A DNA stretch of 64,000 nt from Bowmanella dokdonensis (GCF_017254865.1 NZ_JAFKCV010000011.1:1-64000), one strand, 5' to 3'; numbered from the stretch's first letter, positions 24,759-33,700 are shown. Notes: generated from the sequence alone by a model not told the origin. Numbers and translations are program-made.

Positions 24759-26555
24759 ATGGTGCGTTATTTGTATTTGCTTGCCTTGTTACTACCCTGT
24801 TGGTTATCGGCCCAGGAAGAGGGGCTCGAAGCCTTTATTCGCTCACTTCAGGTCAACAACTATGATTGCCTGGACGAGAGCAAACTACCCCAGCTCGACA
24901 GCTACCTTAGCGCAGACAATCTGCAATATGGGCAGGAGTTCTATCTCAAGGTTCGTAAGGCTCAGGCCCTGGCCTGCGGGGGGAAATACGAGGAAGCCGC
25001 TGACATCCTGGACAGACTGCTGGCCACAGAGCCGGAGCGGGATGGCTCGGAGAACTATGCCTATGCTTTATACCTAGCCGGTATTGTCACCAGCAAAGAC
25101 AATCAGGCCCAGCGTTGTGACTATTACCGCCGTGCCGAACAGGAGGCTTTGCGGGTCAACTCAGAATCCGTCCATCTGGGCGCGCAACTGGAACTGAGTT
25201 CGACATGCGATATCGATGCAGAAAATATCGATCAGAGCCTGTCCAAGCTTTACAGCCTGCTTGAGCGTTACTCCCGGCCTGAGGATCAGGCCATTCGTTC
25301 GGATATTTTTAATAACATCGGCAATCTGTACGCCATTCTCGGTCAGAACGAGTTGGCGGCGGAACAGTACTTCAAATCCTATCAGATGTCGCAGGGGGTC
25401 TATGAAGGGGAAACCCTGATTACGCCGCTGTTCTATGCTGTGCAGGCTTATCTAAAAAGTGGGTTGCTGGAACAGGCCAGACAGGCCATTGACGAGCTTA
25501 TCCACCAGAACAGTCAAATCAACTCCCCACTGTCCAATGCCTGGCTGAATCAGGCGCAAGCCAACTTAGCACTGCGCACCGGTGACTACCAGACCTTACG
25601 GGCCAGCCTGGTCAAATGGTCGGTGTTTTTGCCTGAGCTGTCCCATGCGGACATGGACAGGACTTACCGCCTTTATCAGGCCAGGCTCTGCCTGCATGAA
25701 CAGCAACTGCGTTGTGTGCAGGATTATCTGAGTCTGGAGCTGACCCAATATCCGATGGAAGAGTCTGAAGATCTCGAATATCTGTCGTTGCTTGCAGATA
25801 GTTTTATGGCGCTGGAGCAGTACGATCAGGCAGCGCTTGCTTTCAGACATTACCAGCGTGCTGCAGAGCAGGTCATTGAGAGTCAGCAGGGCGCGGCCAA
25901 GATACTGGGAGTGGCGCAGATGTTGACGGACATAGTACAGCTTGAATCCAGCCTTGAACGTGCCGAGCAAGAAAAAGGCCAGGCCAGTATGCGGTTGTTC
26001 ATCGGCCTGGGATTGGCCCTCGCCCTGATGGTGCTGTTGGCCTGGATGCTTTATCGGCGACAACGGAGCTTTATATTGCGGGATGAACTGACCGGATTGC
26101 TGAACCGCAGAGCCTCCCTGTCTAAATTACGGACTTTGCCGCGACCCTCTGTGCTCAGAGTACATGCACTGGCATTGTTTGAAATCAACGAACTGGACGA
26201 GATCAACGCCGAGTATGGCGACGGCGTGGGGGAACAGGCCCTGAGGCATCTCGCGGAAATTCTGAAGGGGGCTACCCGTCAGGGCGACGTGGTGGGGCGT
26301 ATGGGGGTCAACGAGTTCCTGGTTTGTCTGAATGACATCGATGAGATTCGTGCCCGCAGCCATATGGAGCGGATCCAGCGATCAATTTGCCAGAGCCAGA
26401 TCAGAACAGCAGACGGTCAACGTCTGTCCCTGCAGCCTGACTACTCCCTGATGATGCTGGATGATGCCCCGGATGACGTCCAGTCCCTTTACCAGGGGTT
26501 GGCACAGGCGGTGGCTCAGAGCCGCCGCCTGAAAGGGGAGTTAAGGACCGGTTGA
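24759..26555 (+). CDS. TPR sensor protein with degenerate GGDEF domain
   Basis: A 598-residue membrane protein: signal peptide (to L-S-A-Q near 19), a periplasmic region of TPR-like helical repeats (about 30-400), one transmembrane helix (L-F-I-G-L-G-L-A-L-A-L-M-V-L-L-A-W), and a cytosolic GGDEF-like domain starting D-E-L-T-G-L-L-N-R-R. The active-site motif reads G-V-N-E-F instead of GG(D/E)EF, so diguanylate cyclase activity is doubtful and it may act as a receptor or by dimerisation. The ATG at 24759 opens the signal peptide, although its spacing from GAGGA is very short. Confidence 0.82.
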   Translation: MVRYLYLLALLLPCWLSAQEEGLEAFIRSLQVNNYDCLDESKLPQLDSYLSADNLQYGQEFYLKVRKAQALACGGKYEEAADILDRLLATEPERDGSENYAYALYLAGIVTSKDNQAQRCDYYRRAEQEALRVNSESVHLGAQLELSSTCDIDAENIDQSLSKLYSLLERYSRPEDQAIRSDIFNNIGNLYAILGQNELAAEQYFKSYQMSQGVYEGETLITPLFYAVQAYLKSGLLEQARQAIDELIHQNSQINSPLSNAWLNQAQANLALRTGDYQTLRASLVKWSVFLPELSHADMDRTYRLYQARLCLHEQQLRCVQDYLSLELTQYPMEESEDLEYLSLLADSFMALEQYDQAALAFRHYQRAAEQVIESQQGAAKILGVAQMLTDIVQLESSLERAEQEKGQASMRLFIGLGLALALMVLLAWMLYRRQRSFILRDELTGLLNRRASLSKLRTLPRPSVLRVHALALFEINELDEINAEYGDGVGEQALRHLAEILKGATRQGDVVGRMGVNEFLVCLNDIDEIRARSHMERIQRSICQSQIRTADGQRLSLQPDYSLMMLDDAPDDVQSLYQGLAQAVAQSRRLKGELRTG

Positions 26556-26560
26556 CCGCC

Positions 26561-27175
26561 TTAACCGGCGTACTTCACTGAGCAGCCGTAGGGTACAGTG
26601 ACCTTGGTTGTCACGGCTTCGCCCTTCATCAGGGCCTGCATCGCCTGGTCGAGGTAGTTGTCGGCCCTGGCAATATCGACCGGGTTGGCGGATTTGATGC
26701 TGTCGATGGCACCGGCGTAGCGCAACACGCCGTCGGGATCGATGACATACATATGCGGGGTGGTCCGGGCGTCATACTCACGTCCCACTTTACCGGTGGG
26801 ATCGAACAACAAGGCAGTGGGACTGGCGCCACGTTCCCGGGTCAACTGGTCAGCTTCTGCGGCACTCACATGACCTTGTTTACCCGGGGCAGAGGAGATA
26901 ATTGACAGCCAGACAACATCCTGTCCGGTATACTTTTTCTGCAGGTTTTGCATATTGTCGCTGCCATAGTGCTTCTGCACGTAGGGGCACAAGTGATTGG
27001 TCCATTCCAGGATCACGTACTTACCCTGGTAATCAGACAGGCTGACTGAATTGCCGGCCGTATCCAGCAGGGTAAAATCCGGTGCCGGACTATCCACTGC
27101 AACGTTCGCCAGCAGACTGGTACTGAAACAACTGGCAACCAGTATGGATGCGAACCAACTCATTACCTTTTTCAT
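26561..27175 (-). CDS. Periplasmic redoxin (thioredoxin-fold, AhpC/TSA-like)
   Basis: A 204-residue exported protein with a signal peptide (cleavage near L-L-A-N) and a redoxin domain: P-A-P-D-F-T-L-L-D-T-A-G, then E-W-T-N-H-L-C-P-Y-V at the usual redox position. This has a single Cys rather than a C-x-x-C pair, with another Cys only near the C-terminus (Y-G-C-S-V). T-T-P-H-M-Y-V-I-D marks the cis-proline loop. AGGAGA is 7 to 8 bases before the ATG. The gene starts one base after the DsbD-like gene ends, so the two form an operon, and electrons from DsbD probably keep it reduced. Confidence 0.85.
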   Translation of the reverse strand: MKKVMSWFASILVASCFSTSLLANVAVDSPAPDFTLLDTAGNSVSLSDYQGKYVILEWTNHLCPYVQKHYGSDNMQNLQKKYTGQDVVWLSIISSAPGKQGHVSAAEADQLTRERGASPTALLFDPTGKVGREYDARTTPHMYVIDPDGVLRYAGAIDSIKSANPVDIARADNYLDQAMQALMKGEAVTTKVTVPYGCSVKYAG

Positions 27176-27176
27176 C

Positions 27177-29162
27177 TTATATCTCCTGTTTGGCCCGGTT
27201 GAGGGCATCAATAACGATTTGCGGGGTAAGCAACTGGGGTAATACTTCAACATATTGCTCACCGCCATACACCACGTATAGGGGTACGCCACTGCGCCGA
27301 TAGCGGTTCAGATATTCCAGTATGGTCTGATTCTTGTTCGTCCAGTCGCCCAGCAAATAATGTACACCCGGCGCTGTCAAAGCTGTTTGGACCTGTTGAT
27401 CGGCAAAAGCCACCTGTTCGTTGACTTTGCAACTGATGCACCAGTCGGCCGTCATATTGACCAATACCACCTGCTTGTGCTCCCTGAGTTGCTTGAGTCG
27501 GGCAAGCGTAAAGGTGCTCGCCAGAGAGGGCGCCTTAGCCGTGGATGAGGCCTGCTGCGCAGGTATCAGCAGCGGCAGCAACACCAATGCAATGGCTGCG
27601 AGTCCCAGTATGGCCTTGAGTCCGCGACTTTGCAGCCTGGTCTGCCAGCAAAGCATGGCCAGGGCCATCAGTCCCAGCAGCAGCAACGCCTGCTGGGCAT
27701 CGCCTGCCTGTCCCTGATAGATCCACAGCAGCCAGATGCAGGTGGCAAACATGGGAAAGGCCAGCCATTGCCTGAAGTGCTCCATCCAGGGGCCGGGTCT
27801 GGGCAACCACCGGTTAAAAGCCGGCACCAGGGTCAATAGCGTCATCGGCAGGGCAAATCCCAGGCCGAGTGCGGTAAATATGGCCAGGCTGGTGAGCAGG
27901 TCACTGACCATAGCGATGCCCAGAGCAGCAGCCATAAAAGGTGCGGTGCAGGGAGAGGCGACCACCACCGCCAGCACGCCGGTAAAAAACTGGCCGGTGA
28001 AGCCGCCGGAGCGGGTCAGTTTATCACCCATGCCGGCCAGTCCCGAGCCTACTGGCAGGCTACCCAGCAGCATCAGGCCAATGATGAAAAACAGATAGGC
28101 CAGCAGCGCGATAACCAGAGGATTTTGCAGATGAAAGCCCCAACCCACAGACTGACCTGACCACTTCAGCATCGCCACCAACAGCGCGAACAACCAGAAG
28201 CTCACCAATACCCCGATACCGTAACCCAGAGCGGGACGGCGTCTGTGCTCTTGTCGTTGTAATGACATGGCCTTGAAACAGAGTATCGGCAGTACGCAGG
28301 GCATGATATTGAGCAGCAGGCCGCCGGCCAGGGCCATCAGCAGGTAGGCGAACAGTGACGTGGATTGCTCCGCAGGAGCTTGTTGCAGCTGGCTTTGCAG
28401 GTAGTACCCCTGCTCACCGTTACTGAGCAGGAATTCAAACTGGTCCGGGGTGCCGGTAAGATAGGGAGAGACCGGCATGGACAGGGTGAGTCCGGCTTCC
28501 GTTAACACTTGCGACTGGGTGGCTGCATGCTGGATAAGATCGGCCTGCAGTGGAAACAGCTGCCAGTTGCCTTCGGTCTGACCGGCTATCGACACCAACA
28601 GCGTTCCGCCGGTCAGCTCATGACGGACCGGCCAGGCCCGGGATGCGGGTAATTGCTGACGGGTTTTCTCAAACAGCGCTGCCCAGGCAGATGAAGCAGG
28701 CTGCGCCTCTACCGGCAATGTCAGGCTCAGGGTCGCCCAGCCCGGAATACAATCTTCCTTGCAAACCAGCCAGGACACATCGGCAGTGAGGGTAACAGGT
28801 AAAGACTGATTGACCTGAACCTCAACGGGCACCAACAGCAGATTGGCCCCTTCGTAGCCGTAATTGGTCAGATGGGCGACATCGATCGCGTGGGGCAGGG
28901 GCCAGTGGATCTGACCCGCTTCGACGCCCTTTGGCAATGTCCAGTCGATGCGCGGCGCTTCGCCCGAATCTCCCGGATTACGCCAATAAGTGTGCCAGCC
29001 GTTTTCCGGCTGCAGATAAAGGCCAATCCAGTTCTGTCTGCCCTGCACCAACGCCTGGTATTCACTGACCAGGCTGACCTGGATATGGGGGCCGCTGGCC
29101 TGGCTGGAAGCCAAAACCAGTTGGGGGAGAAAAAACAGTATCAGACCCAAGCCGTATTTCAT
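27177..29162 (-). CDS. DsbD/ScsB-like protein-disulfide reductase
   Basis: A 661-residue inner-membrane thiol reductase that carries electrons from cytosolic thioredoxin to the periplasm. Parts: signal peptide; N-terminal DsbD-alpha/ScsB-like domain with a Cys pair in L-V-C-K-E-D-C-I-P-G; an eight-helix core with the two catalytic cysteines in M-P-C-V-L-P and S-P-C-T-A-P; and a C-terminal thioredoxin domain with D-W-C-I-S-C-K. I use ATG 29162 rather than GTG 29168 because GGGAT is then seven bases upstream. It is divergent from the TPR/two-component operon, sharing a 109-base gap with a response-regulator-type box equidistant from both starts. Confidence 0.9.
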   Translation of the reverse strand: MKYGLGLILFFLPQLVLASSQASGPHIQVSLVSEYQALVQGRQNWIGLYLQPENGWHTYWRNPGDSGEAPRIDWTLPKGVEAGQIHWPLPHAIDVAHLTNYGYEGANLLLVPVEVQVNQSLPVTLTADVSWLVCKEDCIPGWATLSLTLPVEAQPASSAWAALFEKTRQQLPASRAWPVRHELTGGTLLVSIAGQTEGNWQLFPLQADLIQHAATQSQVLTEAGLTLSMPVSPYLTGTPDQFEFLLSNGEQGYYLQSQLQQAPAEQSTSLFAYLLMALAGGLLLNIMPCVLPILCFKAMSLQRQEHRRRPALGYGIGVLVSFWLFALLVAMLKWSGQSVGWGFHLQNPLVIALLAYLFFIIGLMLLGSLPVGSGLAGMGDKLTRSGGFTGQFFTGVLAVVVASPCTAPFMAAALGIAMVSDLLTSLAIFTALGLGFALPMTLLTLVPAFNRWLPRPGPWMEHFRQWLAFPMFATCIWLLWIYQGQAGDAQQALLLLGLMALAMLCWQTRLQSRGLKAILGLAAIALVLLPLLIPAQQASSTAKAPSLASTFTLARLKQLREHKQVVLVNMTADWCISCKVNEQVAFADQQVQTALTAPGVHYLLGDWTNKNQTILEYLNRYRRSGVPLYVVYGGEQYVEVLPQLLTPQIVIDALNRAKQEI

Positions 29163-29208
29163 CGCCACTATCCCATCCTGTTTTTTTATCTTTACGAGAC
29201 GGATCCAC

Positions 29209-29241
29209 TTTAAGATTTTGTTAAGGCGCTTGCATTAGCTT
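29209..29241 (+). promoter_or_regulatory. PmrA/QseB-type box and promoter of the two-component/FTR1 operon
   Basis: TTTAAG (29209-29214), 5 bases, GTTAAG (29220-29225), 10 bases, then TAGCTT (29236-29241) as a -10-like hexamer. The second half site is 47 nt from the ATG at 29272. On the other strand the same box ends 47 nt before the DsbD-like ATG at 29162, so it is centred between the two genes. It matches the known PmrA box form (C/T)TTAA(G/T)-N5-(C/T)TTAA(G/T) apart from the first base of the second half site. Confidence 0.7.
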
Positions 29242-29271
29242 TTTATACTCACCTCCTATCCAGGAAAGACG

Positions 29272-29919
29272 ATGAAATTGTTTCCGATCCTCTGCGCTGT
29301 CTGCTGGATATGCCTGGGCGGCCAGTATGCCAGGGCAGGGGAACAGATAACCTATGACCAGTTGTCGGTAATCCTCAACCTGTCCTCAGCCGCAGCCAGG
29401 TCAAAAGAGCTGAAAATGCTGCAACACAAGGCGCAACAGTCTGTCAGGGACTGCGAACACTGTGCCAAAGACTGGTTGATGCTGGGCATTATTTGCCGGG
29501 AGCTCGCCCTGACAGAGGGGGGCGTCACTGCACTGAAGTTTGCCCGGCTGTCACGCAAGGCCCTGACCCAGGCCCTGCGCCTGGACAGGCATGCGGGCCA
29601 GGGAAGCGCCATGGCGTATCTGGGGTGGCTTTATCACGAAACACCCGGCTGGCCTTTTTCCTTCGGTGACGATGAGAAAGCCGGCAAACTGCTGACACAG
29701 GCCCTGGCTCAAGCCCCGGACAACGCCCTGGTTAACCTCGCCTACGCCCAATTTTGTTTTGACAAACAAGATTTTGACAATGCCCGCCGATACTTGGACA
29801 CTGCTTTACAATTACACAAAAGTTCGGAAGCCCCAGGGCTGCTTAACCCTAAGATGACCACCCTTAGCACCAAGCTGAACAGCAGGACAGACAATGAGAT
29901 TGTTGCTGATAGAAGATGA
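29272..29919 (+). CDS. Exported TPR-like protein preceding the two-component system
   Basis: A 215-residue protein with a signal peptide (to A-R-A-G near residue 23) and TPR-like helices: Y-L-G-W-L-Y-H-E-T-P-G-W-P, L-T-Q-A-L-A-Q-A-P-D-N-A-L-V-N-L-A-Y-A-Q-F and F-D-N-A-R-R-Y-L-D-T-A-L. A C-D-H-C-like pair (D-C-E-H-C) lies near residue 60. Probably periplasmic. Its end overlaps the response-regulator gene by 26 bases, so it is the first cistron of that operon and may adjust the sensor kinase, which is inference from position only. Confidence 0.7.
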   Translation: MKLFPILCAVCWICLGGQYARAGEQITYDQLSVILNLSSAAARSKELKMLQHKAQQSVRDCEHCAKDWLMLGIICRELALTEGGVTALKFARLSRKALTQALRLDRHAGQGSAMAYLGWLYHETPGWPFSFGDDEKAGKLLTQALAQAPDNALVNLAYAQFCFDKQDFDNARRYLDTALQLHKSSEAPGLLNPKMTTLSTKLNSRTDNEIVADRR

Positions 29920-30550
29920 TCTGCCCCTGGCCGATGCTCTGCAACGGGCTCTGCGGGCGGAGGGCTTTGCTGTGGATCATCTGGCCAGCGGCAAACAGGC
30001 GGTGCTGGCTCTGGAGTCCGGTGAAGCCGATGCCGTCATTTTGGATCTTGGCCTGCCGGATATGGACGGACTCGATGTACTCAAGCGGGTGCGGGAGCGA
30101 AGGATTGCTACTCCCATTCTGATTCTGACCGCCCGTGACAGCACCCTGGACAAAATCAAAGGGTTGGATGTGGGGGCCGATGACTATCTGGTTAAACCTT
30201 TTGATGTCAGCGAGTTGCTGGCCAGAATCCGGGTGATTTCAAGACGCCTGGGCACTATGCCTGATACCCAAATCCAGTTGGGGCCTGTGACTCTGGATAC
30301 CCTGGGCCATCGCCTTTTGGTACAAGGTGAACAGGTGACCTTATCCAGACGCGAATATATGTTGGCCAAGGCCCTGATGGAAAATGCCGGTCGGATCCAA
30401 TCCAGGCAGCAACTGGAAACCCGTCTTTATGAGTGGGGTGAAGAGGTTGCCAGCAACGCCGTAGAGGTGCATATTCATCATCTGCGCAAAAAGTTGCCCG
30501 AGGGCTTCATTCATACCGTTCGCGGTGTGGGATATACAGTCAATAAATGA
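29894..30550 (+). CDS. OmpR-family response regulator, PmrA/QseB-like
   Basis: A 218-residue response regulator. The receiver has the acidic pair E7-D8-D9, phospho-acceptor Asp51 in I-L-D-L-G-L-P-D-M-D-G and Lys101 in Y-L-V-K-P-F. The C-terminal winged helix shows L-S-R-R-E-Y-M-L-A-K-A-L and V-H-I-H-H-L-R-K-K-L, then a V-R-G-V-G-Y-T-V end, as in PmrA, QseB and TctD relatives. It overlaps the kinase by ATGA. This is the natural candidate for the factor that binds the TTAAG-N6-TTAAG boxes before four operons in this window, including its own. Confidence 0.92.
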   Translation: MRLLLIEDDLPLADALQRALRAEGFAVDHLASGKQAVLALESGEADAVILDLGLPDMDGLDVLKRVRERRIATPILILTARDSTLDKIKGLDVGADDYLVKPFDVSELLARIRVISRRLGTMPDTQIQLGPVTLDTLGHRLLVQGEQVTLSRREYMLAKALMENAGRIQSRQQLETRLYEWGEEVASNAVEVHIHHLRKKLPEGFIHTVRGVGYTVNK

Positions 30551-31869
30551 GTTCGATTCGCCGGTATCTGGTCCTGATGTTGCTGTCAGTCATGACACTG
30601 GTGATCTTTTTTGCTGCCACTAAAGGTTATCGCAGCAGTATGGAACGGGCCACCAGTCTGTTCGATGTGCAACTGCTTTCCCTGGCCGATACCCTGCACA
30701 CCCTGCCACTGAGTAAGCAGCCTGAGGCACCGGGCCCGGCAGGCGAACTGGTTTTTCAGATCTGGCAGCAGGATAGGCTGTTGCTCAGCTCGACCGATGA
30801 GGCAGTTGAACCTATTGCTCCTTTGGTGGAAGGCTTTGCTGAAGAAAACTTTGCCGGACAGCGATGGCGTACGCTGGCTCGCTACTACTCCTCAGATAAT
30901 CGATGGCTGTTGGTGGCCCAACCCCTTAGTCTGCGTTATGAGCTGGCCGAAGAGCTGATTCTGGTGGCGGTTCAACCGCTGATCTGGAGTCTGCCCATAC
31001 TGGCATTGCTGATTTCTCTTGCGGTCAAGCAGGGATTGAGACCATTGGCCAGACTGTCACAAGCCTTGCGGCAGAAAAAAGCCGACGATATGCAAAGTAT
31101 CCTGTTGACCCATACACCGGCCGAACTGGAGCCTGTAGTCAGTACCATCAACCGGCTGCTGGAAAGACTGGATAAGGCCTTTCAACGGGAACGTCGTTTT
31201 GCCTCAGATGCCGCCCATGAGCTTCGAACGCCTCTGAGCGTACTGAAGATCAATGCGCACAACCTGGCGTTGGAACTTGGCAAGGACTCCACCAATATGC
31301 AGTTGCTGCAGGAAGGTGTGGAGCGCATGAGTCATGTAGTGGATCAAATACTCCTGCTCAATCGCACCAGTCCTGACAGTTTCAGTGTCAAGTTCCAGTC
31401 CCTGGATCTGGCCGAGGTATGCCGGCGCACTATTGCCAGCCTGTATCCTCAGATTGCTGCCAGACAGCAACAGATAGAGCTCAAAGGAGATCTCTGCACC
31501 CTGCAGGGGGAGGAGTTCTCCCTGACCATTTTGTTGCAAAACCTGATCAGTAATGCCAGCAAATACAGTCCGCCAGGGGCCAGTATTTGTGTCTCCGTAT
31601 GGACAGAAAGGAGCCAGGTCTGTCTGACGGTGGAAGACTCCGGGCCCGGCCTGGCCGATAGCGAGTACGAAAGGGTCTTTGAACGTTTCTACCGGGCGGG
31701 AGGCGACCGCCATCAATCAGGCGTCAGTGGCTGTGGGTTGGGTCTGTCTATCGTACGGCATATTGTCGACCTGTACGGAGGCACGGTCAGACTCAGCCGT
31801 TCTGAGCGCCTGGGCGGGCTCAAAGCCAGCCTGACATTTCCCTCATCCCAGGTGCAGGCTCATGGCTAG
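30547..31869 (+). CDS. Sensor histidine kinase, PmrB/QseC-like
   Basis: A 440-residue inner-membrane kinase. Two transmembrane helices (about 9-25 and 145-160) flank a periplasmic loop of roughly 115 residues that is rich in acidic residues (D-E-A-V-E, E-G-F-A-E-E). A HAMP-like linker follows, then the H box A-H224-E-L-R-T-P-L, N box N-L-I-S-N-A-S-K-Y, G1 D-S-G-P-G-L, F box V-F-E-R-F-Y-R and G2 G-C-G-L-G-L-S-I. PmrB uses acidic loop residues to sense ferric iron. The nearby FTR1-like gene makes a metal signal attractive, but the sensing motif cannot be assigned with confidence. Confidence 0.92.
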   Translation: MSSIRRYLVLMLLSVMTLVIFFAATKGYRSSMERATSLFDVQLLSLADTLHTLPLSKQPEAPGPAGELVFQIWQQDRLLLSSTDEAVEPIAPLVEGFAEENFAGQRWRTLARYYSSDNRWLLVAQPLSLRYELAEELILVAVQPLIWSLPILALLISLAVKQGLRPLARLSQALRQKKADDMQSILLTHTPAELEPVVSTINRLLERLDKAFQRERRFASDAAHELRTPLSVLKINAHNLALELGKDSTNMQLLQEGVERMSHVVDQILLLNRTSPDSFSVKFQSLDLAEVCRRTIASLYPQIAARQQQIELKGDLCTLQGEEFSLTILLQNLISNASKYSPPGASICVSVWTERSQVCLTVEDSGPGLADSEYERVFERFYRAGGDRHQSGVSGCGLGLSIVRHIVDLYGGTVRLSRSERLGGLKASLTFPSSQVQAHG

Positions 31870-32212
31870 AGTCCTGACTAACTGTGGCTACCTTGCCCTG
31901 GGCCTGTTTTGTCTGTCGGCCATGGGTGCGGTGCCCGAATACGAGCTGGTTCTGAAGGACCATTTGTTTTATCCGTCGAAGCTTGAGATCCCCGCCAATA
32001 TGAAGGTCAGGCTGATTGTTCATAATCAGGATGATACGCCGGAGGAGTTCGACAGTTTTGATCTCAATCGGGAGAAGGTTATTTTTCCCCAGCGCAAGGC
32101 CACGGTTTATATCGGACCACTGCAGCCCGGCGTTTACCACTTTTTCGGCGAATATAATCCCAACAGCGCCAGGGGACAGGTGATCGTCAAGGAGCCAGGT
32201 GATGCTGATTAA
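31862..32212 (+). CDS. Periplasmic cupredoxin-domain protein of an FTR1 locus
   Basis: A 116-residue exported protein with a signal peptide (to M-G-A) and a short cupredoxin fold similar to the EfeO N-terminal domain: Y-E-L-V-L-K-D-H-L-F-Y-P-S-K-L-E-I-P-A near the start, D-T-P-E-E-F-D-S-F-D in the middle and G-V-Y-H-F-F-G-E-Y near the end. The classic copper ligand set (His, Cys, His, Met) is not complete, as no Cys is present in the mature chain. In EfeUOB-type systems such domains handle iron oxidation or delivery. Overlaps the kinase gene by 8 bases and the FTR1-like gene by 11. Confidence 0.82.
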   Translation: MARVLTNCGYLALGLFCLSAMGAVPEYELVLKDHLFYPSKLEIPANMKVRLIVHNQDDTPEEFDSFDLNREKVIFPQRKATVYIGPLQPGVYHFFGEYNPNSARGQVIVKEPGDAD

Positions 32213-32993
32213 TTCCATCATACTCTTCCTGCGGGATGCGCTGCCGGCGTTTATCCTGATCAGCGTGCTACTGGCGTTCGCCAACCAACAGCAGCGTTCT
32301 CTCATGTGGCTGGGCTGGGGAACGGCGCTGGGCTTTTTCAGTGCGGTGATGCTGGCTACCCTGGTGGATAACCTCAGTGAGCTGGCGGAGGGGGCCGGAA
32401 TGGAGCTCACCATGATTCTGCTGCAGTGCCTGGCCTACGGAATGATTCTGCTGAACCTGGCATGCAGTGTTGGCAGACAGCACAATGCCAGGCTGTGGCA
32501 GCTTACTGCTGCCGGCGCCGTCCTGTTAACCCTGACGCTGGACGGCGCGAACTTTCTGGTATTTTTCGTAGGGTTCTGGACCCACGGCACTTCGCCGCTG
32601 GCACTGATGCTCGGTACCATGATGGGAGCAGCCGTATGTATCAGCGTGGCCGTATTGCTGTACCTGCTTTGCCAGCACTGGCTGGCCGGTCATCGTGTGT
32701 GGCTTTGTGCTCTGTTTCTATTGTGCTGGAGTGCCGGTCAACTGGTGCATATCCTGCCGTTGTTAGCCCAGGTGGACCTGATTTCGCCCCTTCAGGCCGT
32801 ATGGGATACCAGCCAGTGGATTGCAGATAGTTCAGAGATGGGCCACCTGTTGCACTCTTTGTTTGGCTATGAGGCCGCCCCCAGTTTCTGGCAGCTCGTC
32901 ATCTATCTGTTGTCGGCTCTGGGCCCCTTTGCCTGGTTGTATCTTAGCAAAAGGCAAGACAATGCCGCCCACCTTCTAGGGGAGGATTTATGA
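32202..32993 (+). CDS. FTR1-family permease-like protein with altered REGLE motif
   Basis: A 263-residue membrane protein with about seven helices, resembling the FTR1/EfeU iron permeases. The first helix, where FTR1 proteins have R-E-G-L-E, reads L-R-D-A-L-P-A-F. The second motif region reads D-G-A-N-F-L-V-F-F. Both iron-coordinating glutamates are therefore replaced or missing, so ferric iron transport by the classic route is uncertain. The ATG at 32202 directly follows an alternative GTG. It follows the cupredoxin gene by overlap and precedes a barrel protein by an ATGA-type overlap. I infer a metal-related role from this context. Confidence 0.72.
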   Translation: MLINSIILFLRDALPAFILISVLLAFANQQQRSLMWLGWGTALGFFSAVMLATLVDNLSELAEGAGMELTMILLQCLAYGMILLNLACSVGRQHNARLWQLTAAGAVLLTLTLDGANFLVFFVGFWTHGTSPLALMLGTMMGAAVCISVAVLLYLLCQHWLAGHRVWLCALFLLCWSAGQLVHILPLLAQVDLISPLQAVWDTSQWIADSSEMGHLLHSLFGYEAAPSFWQLVIYLLSALGPFAWLYLSKRQDNAAHLLGEDL

Positions 32994-33682
32994 GACGTGA
33001 GGTTATTGTCATGCTGGTATTGCTCACCACCAAAGCCGCGGCCGACGGCTTTGTGGTGGATAAGGTATACCATCCCATTGTTCTGCCCAATGAACAGCGC
33101 GTTGAGTGGCGGTTTATGTCCCGGCAGAATGACGAGCGCAATGTGCTGGCACAGCGTATCGGCTATGGACACTCCCTGTCCGAGACCCTGACCCTGGAAG
33201 CCTATGTGGTTGGGGAGCGCGATCAGGAGGATAACTTCGGCCTGCAGGCTTATGAACTGGAGAGCCGCTGGATGATCACGGAACAGGGCCGTTACTGGGC
33301 CGACTGGGGGATGGTTTTCGAGCTTGAGAAGCAGCACAAGCAGGACAGCTGGGAAGTCACCAGCGGCCTGGTCATGGAAAAGGAATTCGGCCGAAGTAGT
33401 CTGACACTCAACTGGTTTATGATTTACGAATGGGGAAAAGACATTCATGATGAGGTCGAAAACGAGTTCCGCCTCCAGTATCGCTATCGCTGGATGCCCC
33501 AGGTACAACCTTCCATCGAGATCTACACGGGTGAGGACTTTGTCGGTATCGGACCGGCCCTGATGGGTATTCAACGTTTCGACGGGCAGAAACAACTGAA
33601 GTGGGAGCTGGGATTTATTTCAGAGGTGGGCGGAGTCACCAAGGATCATACCCTGCGCTTTGCCCTGGAATATGAGTTCTGA
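32990..33682 (+). CDS. Predicted outer-membrane beta-barrel protein
   Basis: A 230-residue exported protein with a short signal peptide (to K-A-A-A-D) and alternating amphipathic strands (L-T-L-E-A-Y-V-V-G-E, L-T-L-N-W-F-M-I-Y-E-W, F-R-L-Q-Y-R-Y-R-W, L-R-F-A-L-E-Y-E-F). The final Phe is the usual C-terminal signal of outer-membrane barrels, and about 10 to 12 strands fit. No named family was recognised with confidence. It overlaps the FTR1-like gene by four bases and belongs to the two-component operon. It may let a metal chelate through or bind it. Confidence 0.65.
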   Translation: MRREVIVMLVLLTTKAAADGFVVDKVYHPIVLPNEQRVEWRFMSRQNDERNVLAQRIGYGHSLSETLTLEAYVVGERDQEDNFGLQAYELESRWMITEQGRYWADWGMVFELEKQHKQDSWEVTSGLVMEKEFGRSSLTLNWFMIYEWGKDIHDEVENEFRLQYRYRWMPQVQPSIEIYTGEDFVGIGPALMGIQRFDGQKQLKWELGFISEVGGVTKDHTLRFALEYEF

Positions 33683-33700
33683 ACTGACGGATTGATCGGG

